A stretch of 64,000 nt of DNA, taken from Roseiarcus sp963726105 (GTDB taxonomy: Bacteria; Pseudomonadota; Alphaproteobacteria; Rhizobiales; Beijerinckiaceae). Below the pieces are notes generated by a model. The model had not been told where the DNA came from. It saw only the letters and a list, made by a program, of their open reading frames with translations, and did no database searches. Positions 1 to 10,889 of this stretch are shown here, piece after piece. The stretch covers positions 310,001 through 374,000 of the forward strand of contig CAVSBJ010000026.1 of the NCBI GenBank assembly GCA_963726105.1. Direction: 5' to 3'. Position 1 is the first letter of the stretch. Every line of letters starts with the position of its first letter. The position numbers and the translations under genes were made by a program.

Positions 1-1799
<1,799 letters not shown>

Positions 1800-1813
1800 G
1801 AGTCGATCTCCGA

Positions 1814-3523
1814 TCAGAAGGTTTTGCCGCTGAGCATCAGGAAGTGCTCGACGATCGGCGCCAACGACAGCGCCGGGAAATACTGCAAGAGGTAGAGAAT
1901 CACGATTACGCCGACCAAGAGGCCGACGAACAGCAGTCCGTCGGTCGGGAAGGTGCCCGCCGAGGCCGGAATCTTCTTCTTTGCGGCGAGCGATCCGGCC
2001 AAGGCCAATACGGGAACGACATAGGCGAAGCGGCCAAGCAGCATGGCGAGGCCACCCGTCGTGTTGAACCAGAGCGTATTGCCGTTGATCCCGGCGAAGG
2101 CCGAACCGTTGTTGGCGTTGCTCGAAGCGAAGAGGTAGATGATTTCCGAGAGGCCGTGCGGGCCGCTGTTGTTCAGGCTGTCCAGCGCGGTCTGCAATAA
2201 GACCGAAGCGCCAGTGAAGCCCAGGACAATCAGCGGATAGATCAGCACCGCGAACATCGCGAATTTCATTTCGCGCACTTCGATCTTCTTGCCGAGATAT
2301 TCGGGCGTGCGGCCGACCATCAGCCCGGCGACGAACACTGCGATGATCGCGAGGACGAGGAATCCATACAGTCCCGCTCCCACGCCTCCCGGCCAGATGC
2401 AGCCTGCGAGAAGGTTGAACATCGGGACCATGCCCGCGAGCGGCGTCAGCGAATCGTGCATCGTGTTGACCGACCCGGTGCTGGTGCCGGAGGTGGCTGT
2501 CACGTAAAGAACGGACATCGCCTGACCGTTGCGAATCTCCTTGCCTTCGAGATTGCCCGCCGACGGGTCCACGCCTTGCGCCGTCAGAATCGGATTTCCG
2601 GCGGTCTCCGACCAATAGGCGACGCCGACGCCGACGATGAAAAAAACCGCCATCGCCGCTAGAATGGCCCATCCCTGGCGCATATTGCCGACCGCGCGGC
2701 CGAAAGCGAGAACCGAGGCGACGGGGATCAGCAGCAGCGCCCATATCTCCGCGAAATTAGTCCAGGCGTTTGGGTTCTCGAATGGATGCGCCGCATTTGC
2801 GTTGAAGAAGCCGCCGCCGTTGGTGCCAAGCTCCTTGATAATCTCCTGGCTGGCGACCGGCCCGATCGATATGGTCTGCTTGGCGCCTTCCAGGGTCGTG
2901 GCGTCGACGGCGCCGGCGAGGGTTTGCGGCATGCCTAAAGCGACGAAGACCAGCGCCCCGACGACCGAGATCGGAAGGAGGATGTAAAGCGTGACACGGG
3001 TCACATCGACCCAGAAATTCCCCACGGTGGCAGCAGACGAACGCGCGAAGGCGCGAACCAACACGAAAGCCATCGCCAGTCCCGTCGCCGCCGACAGGAA
3101 GTTATGCACGGTGAGGCCGAGCATCTGGGTCAGATGACTCATCGTCGTCTCGCCGCTGTAGTTCTGCCAATTGGTGTTGGTGATGAAGCTCACCGACGTG
3201 TTAAATGCGAGGTCCGGCGCCACCGCGTCGAAGCCGCGTGGGTTCAGAGGGAGAAAGCTTTGCAGCCGCTGCAGGGCGTAGAGCGAGAGGAATCCGGCGA
3301 CGGAAAAGACGACCATTGCGATCGTATAGGCGAACCAGTCCTGCTCGCGCGCCGGGTCAACCCCGGCCAGGCGGTAAAAGCCGCGCTCGATCGGTCCGAA
3401 CACCGGGCTGAGAAAGCTTCTTTCGCCGGCGTACACGTCGGCAATGAATTTGCTGAGCGGAATGGCGCAGCCAACGACCAGAACCAGCGTCAGCGCGATC
3501 TGCGCCCAGCCGACAAGCGTCAT
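1814..3523 (-). CDS. kdpA: Potassium-transporting ATPase subunit A
   Basis: K+-binding and translocating subunit of KdpFABC, an inner-membrane protein related to superfamily of K+ transporters. The 569 residues match the family length. Four selectivity-filter regions can be read in order: the segment around NTNWQNYSGE, the one around GTNGGGFFN, the one around GGVGAGLYG, and the one around SSNANNGSAF. The many hydrophobic segments fit a ten-helix protein. It sits between kdpF and kdpB on the same strand with short gaps, so all are expected on one transcript. Kdp operons are typically switched on by K+ limitation through KdpDE; no such regulator is in view here. Confidence 0.97.
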   Translation of the reverse strand: MTLVGWAQIALTLVLVVGCAIPLSKFIADVYAGERSFLSPVFGPIERGFYRLAGVDPAREQDWFAYTIAMVVFSVAGFLSLYALQRLQSFLPLNPRGFDAVAPDLAFNTSVSFITNTNWQNYSGETTMSHLTQMLGLTVHNFLSAATGLAMAFVLVRAFARSSAATVGNFWVDVTRVTLYILLPISVVGALVFVALGMPQTLAGAVDATTLEGAKQTISIGPVASQEIIKELGTNGGGFFNANAAHPFENPNAWTNFAEIWALLLIPVASVLAFGRAVGNMRQGWAILAAMAVFFIVGVGVAYWSETAGNPILTAQGVDPSAGNLEGKEIRNGQAMSVLYVTATSGTSTGSVNTMHDSLTPLAGMVPMFNLLAGCIWPGGVGAGLYGFLVLAIIAVFVAGLMVGRTPEYLGKKIEVREMKFAMFAVLIYPLIVLGFTGASVLLQTALDSLNNSGPHGLSEIIYLFASSNANNGSAFAGINGNTLWFNTTGGLAMLLGRFAYVVPVLALAGSLAAKKKIPASAGTFPTDGLLFVGLLVGVIVILYLLQYFPALSLAPIVEHFLMLSGKTF

Positions 3524-3539
3524 CGCATCACCTTTTGAT

Positions 3540-3626
3540 CTAGAATTTTTCCGGATGGATCAGCGTGTAGAGGAGGTAGAGGCCGAGCCCGACGGCGACG
3601 ACCAGTCCGATGATTGGTTCACCCAC
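3540..3626 (-). CDS. kdpF: KdpF small membrane subunit (GTG start)
   Basis: A 28-residue single-span membrane peptide that stabilises the Kdp complex at the KdpA surface. Reading from a GTG at 3626 gives a short N-terminus (MGEP), a hydrophobic helix containing GLVVAVGLGLYLLYTL, and an end in HPEKF, which is the family pattern. It lies 16 nt upstream of kdpA. It is easily missed because it is very short and lacks an ATG start. Identity rests on length, composition and position. Confidence 0.85.
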   Translation of the reverse strand: MGEPIIGLVVAVGLGLYLLYTLIHPEKF

Positions 3627-3635
3627 AGGACGCTC

Positions 3636-3719
3636 CTAAAGCTGACGGAGCGCGAGGGCGTAAATGCCCATCAACGCCAAAACCGCTAAACCGAGCGCCA
3701 CGAATGCGACGTCGAGCAT
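3636..3719 (-). CDS. 27-residue single-span membrane peptide heading the kdp operon
   Basis: Starting at the ATG at 3719, an ORF of 27 residues begins MLDVAFVALGLAVLALMG and ends ALALRQL, so it is almost all one transmembrane helix with a basic tail. A GGAGAC-type ribosome site lies just upstream. It ends 9 nt before the kdpF start codon. From memory, similar short peptides precede kdpF in other Hyphomicrobiales, but no function is known to me. A longer in-frame start at 3884 exists but its extra residues are hydrophilic and poorly placed. It could be a second KdpF-like helper or a leader peptide. Confidence 0.6.
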   Translation of the reverse strand: MLDVAFVALGLAVLALMGIYALALRQL

Positions 3720-4145
3720 GTCCGTCTCCTTGCTGGGATGGCTCTTAGCGCTGACCGGCATAAGCGTTCGATTGCGAATTGGGCGGCGGGCCGTAAGGAT
3801 TCCATAAGTTTTCAGCCGCAGTGATAGAGCAGGGTGCGCTTGGGCGTGCGGATGTTGCGACGATCGGATCCCGGCGCAGTGCAAACGAAGCGAGTGGGGT
3901 CACCGTTGAGGAAGCGAAGAGGCGCGGGGTCGTTGCGGCCACAGTAAATATCACGTATATTGTTTGCGTAATGGCCGCTCGACATATTCGCCGGTGCTCA
4001 AGGCGGAGAAGATGTGGTAGCAGGTTCGGGCGTAGGCCCAGACTTGGCGGCGCGGAGCTCAGATCCTCGTCCGCTAGGGCTTTCGTCACGATTTCGCGAT
4101 AATCCCGCGTCTATGCGTCGTCTCGCTGTACTCAGGAGAAGAGTT
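3720..4145. other. Divergent intergenic region between kdp and the EpsD-type isomerase
   Basis: About 425 bases lie between two divergently transcribed genes, so both promoters should be here. I see no convincing coding sequence. The short frames covering it on both strands are basic, low-complexity translations. I could not identify a clear KdpE-type operator by eye. Confidence 0.5.
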
Positions 4146-5171
4146 TTGCTGCACATAACGCCAATGTCTCGGCGCCGATGGCGCATCGCTGCAATCGCGT
4201 GCGCGCTGCCGGTGGCGATGCTGCTCGCTGGATGCGGCAAGAAGCAAGCGGAGCCGGCCGTCGTCGGTCAGGTCATCGCCCACGTTGGCCCTGATGATGT
4301 GACGCAGCAGGAACTGGACAACGAGCTTCGCCTCGCCAATGTGCCAGCCGATAAGCGCAGCGACCCGATCCTCAAGGCGGCGCTGTCGCGCATCGTCGAG
4401 CGCAAGTACCTCGTGCAGCAGGCGGTCGCGGCGAAGCTCGATCGCGAACCGACCGTTCATCTCGATCTTCTGCGCTCACGCGAGCAGATCCTTGCCGGCG
4501 CTTTCGTTCAGCGCGACCTCTCGTCCAAGATGAGTTCGATCTCGAAGAACGAAATCGACAGCTACATCCAAGCCCATCCAAAGCAGTTCGACCAGCGGGA
4601 GTTGTTCCAGGTCGACCAGATTTCTTTCACGTCGCCGAAGGACGTGGAGGCGCTGTCGACGGCGACGAAGGATTACAAGTCGCTTGATCAGGTCGAAGCG
4701 AAGCTGAACGAGATGAACATTAAATTCAGCCGCGGCACCGCGACCCTGGACAGCGCGACAATGCCCGCCGAGATGCTGAAAGTGCTGGACGCGCGCAAAC
4801 CCGACGACATTTACTTCATACGTTCGAGAGGGACCGCGAGCTTTTTCAAAGTGACGTCCGTCGATCAGAAGCCGATGACCACCGACCAGGCCAATGAGTT
4901 CGCAAAACGTGAACTTCGGGTCGATATCGGCAGGAAGGGCGCTGAAGCGATCTCCAAGGCTGCACTGGCGGATGCGAAGTTTGAAGGAGACTATGCCCGC
5001 ATCATGACGACCACCGCGCCCGCCCCCGCAGCCCCGGCGCCCGGGACGGATGGCGGTGCGGCGCCCGGCGCCCTGCCAGCGCCCGGCGCCGAGGGGGCGG
5101 CGACGCCCGGCGCGGCGCCGGCGACGGACACTCCTGGCGGCGAAACCCAAAAGGACCAGCCGAAGAACTGA
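4146..5171 (+). CDS. EpsD-family peptidyl-prolyl cis-trans isomerase lipoprotein
   Basis: Predicted periplasmic chaperone/isomerase anchored by lipid. The N-terminus is a basic stretch, a hydrophobic helix and the lipobox LLAGC, followed by a SurA/parvulin-like N-terminal region rich in helices (roughly residues 45-160) and a C-terminal parvulin-like part. The last 50 residues are an Ala/Pro/Gly-rich tail with repeated APGA units, probably disordered. I chose the TTG at 4146 because AGGAG at 4134-4138 is 7 nt away; the ATG at 4164 is possible but has no ribosome site. EpsD-family members occur in exopolysaccharide loci of exosortase/PEP-CTERM bacteria. The rest of such a locus is not here, and an IS66 copy lies just downstream. 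Confidence 0.75.
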   Translation: MLHITPMSRRRWRIAAIACALPVAMLLAGCGKKQAEPAVVGQVIAHVGPDDVTQQELDNELRLANVPADKRSDPILKAALSRIVERKYLVQQAVAAKLDREPTVHLDLLRSREQILAGAFVQRDLSSKMSSISKNEIDSYIQAHPKQFDQRELFQVDQISFTSPKDVEALSTATKDYKSLDQVEAKLNEMNIKFSRGTATLDSATMPAEMLKVLDARKPDDIYFIRSRGTASFFKVTSVDQKPMTTDQANEFAKRELRVDIGRKGAEAISKAALADAKFEGDYARIMTTTAPAPAAPAPGTDGGAAPGALPAPGAEGAATPGAAPATDTPGGETQKDQPKN

Positions 5172-5182
5172 TCGGCTGACGC

Positions 5183-5223
5183 TTTAGGCAGCGACCCCAG
5201 GTTCGACGGGCTCGCTGCCTAAA
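5183..5223 (+). terminator. Large perfect inverted repeat after the EpsD-type gene
   Basis: Arms TTTAGGCAGCGA (5183-5194) and TCGCTGCCTAAA (5212-5223) pair perfectly over 12 bp with a 17-nt loop, starting 11 nt after the stop codon. There is no long T run, but the AAA/TTT ends make it a fair bidirectional terminator candidate. Confidence 0.55.
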
Positions 5224-5381
5224 GGCAGGTTGAGACGCGTCTCAGGCCCCCCTGGTGACGGGGCCGAACCCTTGTTTTTGCGAACGCCGCGACATCCTTG
5301 CCCCGGCGCGCGCGTGCGCCGGGCGCAGCTCGATCCTTGTCGACGCCGGCTCCTTTTTGCGAGCCGTGACGGCGTGTCGAC

Positions 5382-5403
5382 GTATCCCTCCGGCGAGGGC
5401 CGC
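5382..5403 (+). repeat. Left terminal inverted repeat of the IS66 element
   Basis: Begins GTATCCCTCCGGCGAGGGCC; pairs with the complement of 7920-7941 with two mismatches. Confidence 0.85.
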
Positions 5404-5424
5404 CTAGCGAAAGCGAGGCGAGCG

Positions 5425-5486
5425 GCGATAGTGCGGTGATGTGGACGCGGCGATCGTGTCCACTAATCGATGATGGACACTATCGC
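5425..5486 (+). promoter_or_regulatory. Nested inverted repeats upstream of IS66 tnpA
   Basis: Two perfect inverted repeats share this stretch: GCGATAGTG (5425-5433) with CACTATCGC (5478-5486), and inside it GTGTCCA (5456-5462) with TGGACAC (5474-5480). The stretch covers the likely promoter of the transposition genes, so it may be an operator or a structured leader that limits transposase expression. Function is inferred from position only. Confidence 0.4.
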
Positions 5487-5488
5487 AG

Positions 5489-5869
5489 ATGTCGGACGCC
5501 GGGATGCAAGGCGCGGATGGCGGCGAGCGCCGGCGACGGACTTGGTCGGCTGATCAGAAGCAACGGATCATCGCGGAGAGCTTTGCGCCCGGCGGATCCG
5601 TTGCGGAGGTGGCGCGCCGTTATGGTCTGAACTCCAATATGCTGTTCACCTGGCGACGGCGAGAACGGGCGGACGTCAATGACGTCGGCAAGACAGTGAG
5701 CATTGTGCCGGTGAGGGTCGTGGAGGCTACGCCGACTGCGACCGCCACAGCTCCGGCCTCGATGGGTCGGATGGAGATCGTGCTTGTCGGGGGCGAGCGG
5801 ATCCTTGTCGGGGCGGACGTCGACGCGACGGCGCTGGCCCGGATCGTCAAGGCGCTCGGGCGGCGATGA
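5489..5869 (+). CDS. tnpA: IS66 accessory protein TnpA
   Basis: First gene of the IS66 element, 126 residues. The N-terminal half carries a helix-turn-helix typical of IS66/IS3 OrfA proteins, with a core around GSVAEVARRYGLNSNMLFTW at about residues 35-55. The C-terminal half is a small domain seen in IS66 TnpA. It is needed together with TnpB for IS66 transposition in studied members, although TnpC is the transposase. The stop codon overlaps the tnpB start as ATGA, indicating translational coupling. Confidence 0.9.
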   Translation: MSDAGMQGADGGERRRRTWSADQKQRIIAESFAPGGSVAEVARRYGLNSNMLFTWRRRERADVNDVGKTVSIVPVRVVEATPTATATAPASMGRMEIVLVGGERILVGADVDATALARIVKALGRR

Positions 5870-6213
5870 TTCCGATCTCGAGTGGGGCGCGCGTGTGGCT
5901 AGTGACCGGCCACACCGATATGCGCAAAGGATTCGACGGTCTGGCGCTGATCGTCCAAGAAACATTGAGGCGCGACCCGCATTCCGGCCATCTCTTCGTT
6001 TTTCGCGGCCGCCGCGGGTCTCTGATCAAGTGTCTTTGGAGCGACGGCCAGGGCTTATGCCTGTTCTCAAAGCGATTGGAGCGCGGGCGATACCTGTGGC
6101 CATCGTTGGCTGACGGAACGGTGACGATCTCGACGGCCCAGCTTTCCTATCTGCTGTCGGGCATCGATTGGCGCATGCCGCAAGAGACATGGCGTCCGAC
6201 GGCGGTCGGATAG
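5866..6213 (+). CDS. tnpB: IS66 accessory protein TnpB (Orf2-like)
   Basis: Second IS66 gene, 115 residues, close to the family's usual length. The signature TDMRKGFDGLA near residues 17-27 and the block around FVFRGRRGSLIKCLW are typical of the IS66 Orf2-like family. Its molecular role is not settled, but it is required for transposition in studied elements. It overlaps tnpA by 4 nt and is followed by a 69-nt gap before tnpC. Confidence 0.93.
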   Translation: MIPISSGARVWLVTGHTDMRKGFDGLALIVQETLRRDPHSGHLFVFRGRRGSLIKCLWSDGQGLCLFSKRLERGRYLWPSLADGTVTISTAQLSYLLSGIDWRMPQETWRPTAVG

Positions 6214-6282
6214 GAAAAAATCGGCTGAATAAACGCAAAAAGGGGCGCCTCAAATGGCCGATTTTGTGATTCCATGTGATTC

Positions 6283-7917
6283 GTGGACGCCGATCTTTCC
6301 TCGCTTCCGGACGACCTCGATGCGCTGAAAGCGGCGCTGATTGCGGCGCGGGCCGAAGCTGCGGCGGAGAAGGCGTGCGCCGTGGCGGCCGTCGCGGAAC
6401 TGGCGCAGGGTCGCGCGCTGATCGCGCATCTCAATCTTGAGATCGAAAAGTTGCGGCGCACGATTTACGGACCTCGCTCCGAGCGCACGGCGCGGCTGCT
6501 CGACCAATTGGAGCTTCGGCTCGAGGAGGCAGAGGCCAACGCGGCGGAAGATGATCTCGCCGCCGAACATACGAAGCCCTCCACCACGGTCAGATCCTTC
6601 GCGCGCAAGCGACCGGCGCGAAAACCGTTCCCGGATCATCTGCCGCGTGAGCGCGTGGTGATCCCAGCGCCGCAGAGCTGCCCTTGCTGCGGCTCGGCCA
6701 AGCTGTCGAAGCTCGGCGAGGACCTCACGGAGACGCTCGAGGTTATCCCGCGTCAATGGAAGGTGATCCAGACCGTGCGCGAGCGCTTCTCATGCCGCGA
6801 ATGCGAAACGATCACCCAGCCGCCGGCGCCCTTCCATGTGACGCCGCGCGGCTTCGCTGGCCCCAATTTGCTGGGGATGATCCTGTTCGAGAAGTTTGGT
6901 CAACATCAGCCGCTCAATCGCCAGAGCGAACGCTACGCCCGAGAAAGCGTGGATCTTAGCCTATCGACGCTCGCTGACCTGGTCGGCGCCTGCGCCGCCG
7001 CCTTGGGGCCCCTGCACAGGTTGATCGAACGCCACGTTCTGTCGGCTGAGCGCCTGCACGGCGATGACACCACGGTTCCGATCCTGGCGAACGGCAAGAC
7101 CGAAACTGGCCGCGTCTGGACTTACGTCCGCGACGACAGGCCGTTCGGCGGCAAGGACCCGCCGGCGGCGTTGTTCTACGCCTCGCGCGATCGCCGCGGC
7201 GAGCATCCTGAGCGTCATCTGACGAACTGGAGCGGCGTCCTCCAGGCCGACGCCTTCAGCGGCTACGCCAGACTTTATCCGCCCGATCGGAAACCGGGCC
7301 CGATCGTCGAAGCGCTATGTTGGAGCCACGCCAGACGCAAGTTCTTCGAACTCGCCGACATCGCCGCCAACGCGAGGCGGGGTAAGAACGCCGCGCCGAT
7401 CTCGCCGATCGCGCTGGAGGCGGTCAAACGCATCGACGCCATCTTCGAGATCGAGCGCGAGATCAACGGCGTCACGGCCGAGGAGCGGCTCGCTGCGCGC
7501 CGCTCAAGGAGCGCGCCGCTCGTCGCCGCGCTCGAAGAGTGGACGCGCTCTGAACGCGCCAAGCTCTCCCGGCACAATGCCGTCGCTAAGGCCATCGATT
7601 ATATGCTCACCCGTTGGCCGGCCTTCTCCCGCTTCCTCGAAGACGGGCGTATCTGTCTTACGAACAACGCGGCGGAAAGAGCGCTGCGCGGTCTGGCCTT
7701 GGGAAGAAAGTCATGGCTCTTCGCGGGCTCGGAGCGCGGGGCTGAGCGCGCCGCGATCATGTACACGCTGATTCAGACCGCAAAGCTCAACGACATCGAT
7801 CCGCAGGCTTGGCTCGCCGACACTCTTTCCAAGATCGCCGAGACGCCGCAGACCCGGCTCGGCAAACTCCTACCCTGGAACTGGATGTCCGACCGCCGCT
7901 CGCGCGCCGCAGCTTAA
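6283..7917 (+). CDS. tnpC: IS66 transposase TnpC
   Basis: DDE-type transposase, 544 residues, full length for the family. In order it shows an N-terminal helical/leucine-rich region (about 1-90), a zinc-finger-like segment with CPCC and a second cysteine pair CREC (about 127-170), and a catalytic core with aspartates in HGDDTTVP and LQADAFSGY and the glutamate in NNAAERALRG. The C-terminal IS66 tail (TLIQTAKLNDIDPQAWL) is present. The start shown is a GTG at 6283. Nothing indicates decay. Confidence 0.95.
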   Translation: MDADLSSLPDDLDALKAALIAARAEAAAEKACAVAAVAELAQGRALIAHLNLEIEKLRRTIYGPRSERTARLLDQLELRLEEAEANAAEDDLAAEHTKPSTTVRSFARKRPARKPFPDHLPRERVVIPAPQSCPCCGSAKLSKLGEDLTETLEVIPRQWKVIQTVRERFSCRECETITQPPAPFHVTPRGFAGPNLLGMILFEKFGQHQPLNRQSERYARESVDLSLSTLADLVGACAAALGPLHRLIERHVLSAERLHGDDTTVPILANGKTETGRVWTYVRDDRPFGGKDPPAALFYASRDRRGEHPERHLTNWSGVLQADAFSGYARLYPPDRKPGPIVEALCWSHARRKFFELADIAANARRGKNAAPISPIALEAVKRIDAIFEIEREINGVTAEERLAARRSRSAPLVAALEEWTRSERAKLSRHNAVAKAIDYMLTRWPAFSRFLEDGRICLTNNAAERALRGLALGRKSWLFAGSERGAERAAIMYTLIQTAKLNDIDPQAWLADTLSKIAETPQTRLGKLLPWNWMSDRRSRAAA

Positions 7918-7919
7918 CC

Positions 7920-7941
7920 GCGGCCCTCCCCGGAGGGTTAC
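7920..7941 (-). repeat. Right terminal inverted repeat of the IS66 element
   Basis: Complement begins GTAACCCTCCGGGGAGGGCC; partner of 5382-5403. It starts 2 nt after the tnpC stop codon. Confidence 0.85.
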
Positions 7942-8137
7942 ATGTCGACTTCGCTTGGTCCCGTCGCGCTTCAGCCAACTTCCCGCCAAGTCTTGTCCTT
8001 TGAGGTTGAGTGAGGCGCCGATTTACCCAACTATCGAGGGTCAACAATATTGGTGATTGAGAGCGTTGACGAGGCATGATATTGGGGCGAGGCGAGTATT
8101 ATACACGCAATCATTGGCTAGGGAACGAGGTGCTTCT

Positions 8138-9769
8138 ATGAAGACACTTGGATATGTTGTGATTCTGCTGCTCACCTTCGCTGTTCCTGTACGAGCGGCC
8201 CAAGTTTATAGTGGCTGTTCTGTGCCCTCGCCGACACCGAGGCATGTCTGGTACATTGACCCGGTGCATGGCAAGACGCCGGCCGCCGGCGGCAATGGTT
8301 CCCAGGCCAGTCCATGGAACAGCCTTGCGGGCGTGCTCAGCGGGGCGTGGGGCGCCAACGTCACAGTACCTGGCTACCCACGTCCGCTGCTTTCCTCAGT
8401 CCCTTACAACCACATCGCCAACGGCAAGCTCGTCGCCGTAGCCGACCAACTCGGCAACCCGCCGGTCCAGCCCGGCGACGCCCTCATGCTGATGAGCGGA
8501 AATTATGGCGACATCGGCATCGGTGATTACAACCTGCCCACCACCAATTCGGACTTTGTCACCGTTCAGGCTGCGATGGGCCAGACCCCCGTGTTCTCGA
8601 CCCTGTTGCTCGATCGCACCAACAAGTGGGTGTTCAACGCCATCAAGGTGCAGAGCCTGATGGGCGCGAACGGCAATACCCAGGCACTCGTGGTTCTGGA
8701 GGATCAGGGCCCATCATTCCCGACCACCGACATCGTCCTGGAGAACATGCAGATCAGCTCGGCCGACAGCACGGCTGGCTGGAGCCAGGCGCAGTGGAAC
8801 GCGCAGGTCCGCACCGGCCTACAGGCAATGGGTCTGGCCGGAAGCGGCACAAACGGTGAGCCTAACACGAGCTGCATCTCGATGGCTGGATCGCACATCC
8901 AGAACGTGCGTATCGGCGCGATCCTCGCCGCCGACAACATGCTGTTTACGAACAACGTGATCGACCATTTCGGTGATGACGGCATCGACTATGCCGCGAA
9001 CAACCTCGCGATCACGCACAACACGCTCCACGACAACTTGAACATCGGCGACGGCAACCACGAAGACGCGATGCAGGGGCAAAACGGCCCGCTTCCCCCG
9101 GGCGCCGCTTTGAACTATTTCTCGAACATTCTGATCGACAGCAACCTGATCGTCCGGCAGACGGATCCGCAGCTGGCGTTCCCCACCTATCTGCAGGGGA
9201 TCGACGCCTTCGACGAGGATTGGACTAATGTGACAGTGACGAACAATGTCATCGTAACAAGCGCCTGTCATGGAATTACCTTCTCGAGCATCCACAACAG
9301 CCTGATCGCCAACAACACGGTGGTCGAGGATGGTCTCTTTCCGACGCCCGGTTGCGTCGCCGCAATCAATGTTGGCGGCGCAACCCACGAAGGGCCAGTG
9401 AGCACCAACACCGTCGTGCGAAACAATCTTTCGAGCCAGCTTGACATCGACACCCGCGACGCCGGCGTTACCGCGGATCACAATGTCGTCCTGTGTTGCG
9501 GCCCAGGGCCGTTCATCTCGTGGTACGTCAATGGAGTCGTGCAATATCTCAGCCAACCGGGAACCTATGTGAATGGCAATATTATCGAGACTGAAGGGGC
9601 GAAGGGCGAATTTGTTAACTTCAATCCTGCGGCGCTGACTTATACTGTCTTGCTCAAGTCAAATGCGCAGGCCATTGGCGCCGGAGTCGCAAGCGCGCCA
9701 ACCACCGACATCGCCGGCGTCCCGCGGCGAGCTCCCTACGCCGCCGGAGCGTATTCGTACCCGTATTGA
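8138..9769 (+). CDS. Secreted right-handed parallel beta-helix protein
   Basis: A 543-residue predicted exported protein. The ATG at 8138 is preceded by a GAGG-type ribosome site and opens a clean signal peptide (MKTLGYVVILLLTFAVPVRA, cleavage after ARA-type end). The rest contains many repeats of the N-N-V-I / D-N-L-I type, for example NMLFTNNVIDHFGDDG and NNLAITHNTLHDN, which is the stacked-coil pattern of right-handed beta-helix proteins such as polysaccharide lyases and glycosidases. I cannot assign a substrate. It is separated from the EpsD-type isomerase only by the IS66 copy, so the two may once have been neighbours in a cell-surface locus. Confidence 0.75.
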   Translation: MKTLGYVVILLLTFAVPVRAAQVYSGCSVPSPTPRHVWYIDPVHGKTPAAGGNGSQASPWNSLAGVLSGAWGANVTVPGYPRPLLSSVPYNHIANGKLVAVADQLGNPPVQPGDALMLMSGNYGDIGIGDYNLPTTNSDFVTVQAAMGQTPVFSTLLLDRTNKWVFNAIKVQSLMGANGNTQALVVLEDQGPSFPTTDIVLENMQISSADSTAGWSQAQWNAQVRTGLQAMGLAGSGTNGEPNTSCISMAGSHIQNVRIGAILAADNMLFTNNVIDHFGDDGIDYAANNLAITHNTLHDNLNIGDGNHEDAMQGQNGPLPPGAALNYFSNILIDSNLIVRQTDPQLAFPTYLQGIDAFDEDWTNVTVTNNVIVTSACHGITFSSIHNSLIANNTVVEDGLFPTPGCVAAINVGGATHEGPVSTNTVVRNNLSSQLDIDTRDAGVTADHNVVLCCGPGPFISWYVNGVVQYLSQPGTYVNGNIIETEGAKGEFVNFNPAALTYTVLLKSNAQAIGAGVASAPTTDIAGVPRRAPYAAGAYSYPY

Positions 9770-10775
9770 AACCATCCGGTGAAACCTCGGCGATTCGGAA
9801 CCTCTGGCGCTTTTGTCGGCAGAGGTTTCTTCCCTTTGATTCCGCTTCCATTTTTCAGCAGCGCGCTAGGCCGCGTCGCTGGCGCGATCGACCCTACGAA
9901 CCAATGGGGCCCGCAAGATCGCAGGAACTATTCGATTTTGAGGTCGGCGCCAGCAAGCGGCGCGACGAATGCAAACTTCGACCGACGCCTGATGGGGTCA
10001 TCGAGGCGAGAAAGCCGACAGACCAACTCCGAACCGATGAACCCATCACGCCGATGCCCAAGTTGAGGCCAATTGTCGTCAACGGGACCAGGGCGTTCCG
10101 GCGAGGGGTGGAATCGGCCCCTTTTAGCCGGCAGTGTCGCGGGCAGAAGCGCGATCAAGGCGCGCGCATCCTCAGTTTCCTTTTAGTTTCGCGCCCCTAA
10201 GGTTTTCAGCGCGTTACGACCCCGTTTGGTTCCGCCCTCGCGGGTCGGCGTGCTGCTCGCCTGGATCACAAAATAACATAATGTGAATGATATACGCTGA
10301 GGCGGGCGCCTCTATCCAAAAGCAAAATTCCTCTAGGCACGGTGCGCCCGCGGCGCGTCATGAAGCTTCGCCAGGGCCAAATAATCAGAGGAGGACCCAA
10401 ACGATCGACATCACGCGTAGCCCGCATCACCGATGTGGTGAAGATAAAGCGGAACGGTCACGAGCGCGTCGACGATTTCGGGTCATCGGAGATGAGGATT
10501 GACGATAAAATTGACTCTGATAGGTCCCGTCGACATTTCACCCCCGCCACCCGAGACGCGCGGTCAAACTTGCGCGACGCCAGCTAAACCTCAAACGATC
10601 GTTCCTCCCCCATTGATGATTGCGGTTCTCCTGGCGTGAACGTTTGACCGCTCTCGTCAGCTACCGCCTTTTCACAGTTTTGATGACTCTACGCCGATCA
10701 GGTCGGAGGCACTCCGCACCCTGTCGTTCTTGGTCGCGCGCATCCGAACCGCCCCCGAGGACAGGGCGGCCCGTG

Positions 10776-10889
10776 CTAATAACCTGTGGCGCTGGCGTCC
10801 GCGTAAGCGGGCGCGAGCTCAATGGTGACAGTGGCCGCCGCCCCACAAGCCATGGTCACGGCGACAAGAAGAAGCAGCAGATATTGCAT
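10776..10889 (-). CDS. Possible 37-residue exported or membrane peptide
   Basis: From the ATG at 10889 the frame begins MQYLLLLLVAVTMACGAAA and continues with 18 mildly polar residues to a TAG at 10776. The start resembles a signal peptide with a lipobox-like end. A GGGG run lies just upstream of the start. There is no homologue I recognise, and a chance frame is quite possible. Confidence 0.25.
   Translation of the reverse strand: MQYLLLLLVAVTMACGAAATVTIELAPAYADASATGY

Larger units (their letters stand above)
5382..7941 (+). mobile_element. IS66-family insertion sequence, complete
   Basis: A 2,560-bp element holding the three IS66 genes in the standard order tnpA-tnpB-tnpC. The ends are imperfect inverted repeats: 5382-5403 and the complement of 7920-7941 agree at 20 of 22 positions, both starting GTA and containing CCCTCCGG. 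The bases directly outside are GTGTCGAC (5374-5381) and ATGTCGAC (7942-7949), an 8-bp duplication with one difference, which is the size IS66 makes. All three reading frames are open, so it may still be active. The one mismatch suggests the insertion is not brand new. Confidence 0.93.
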
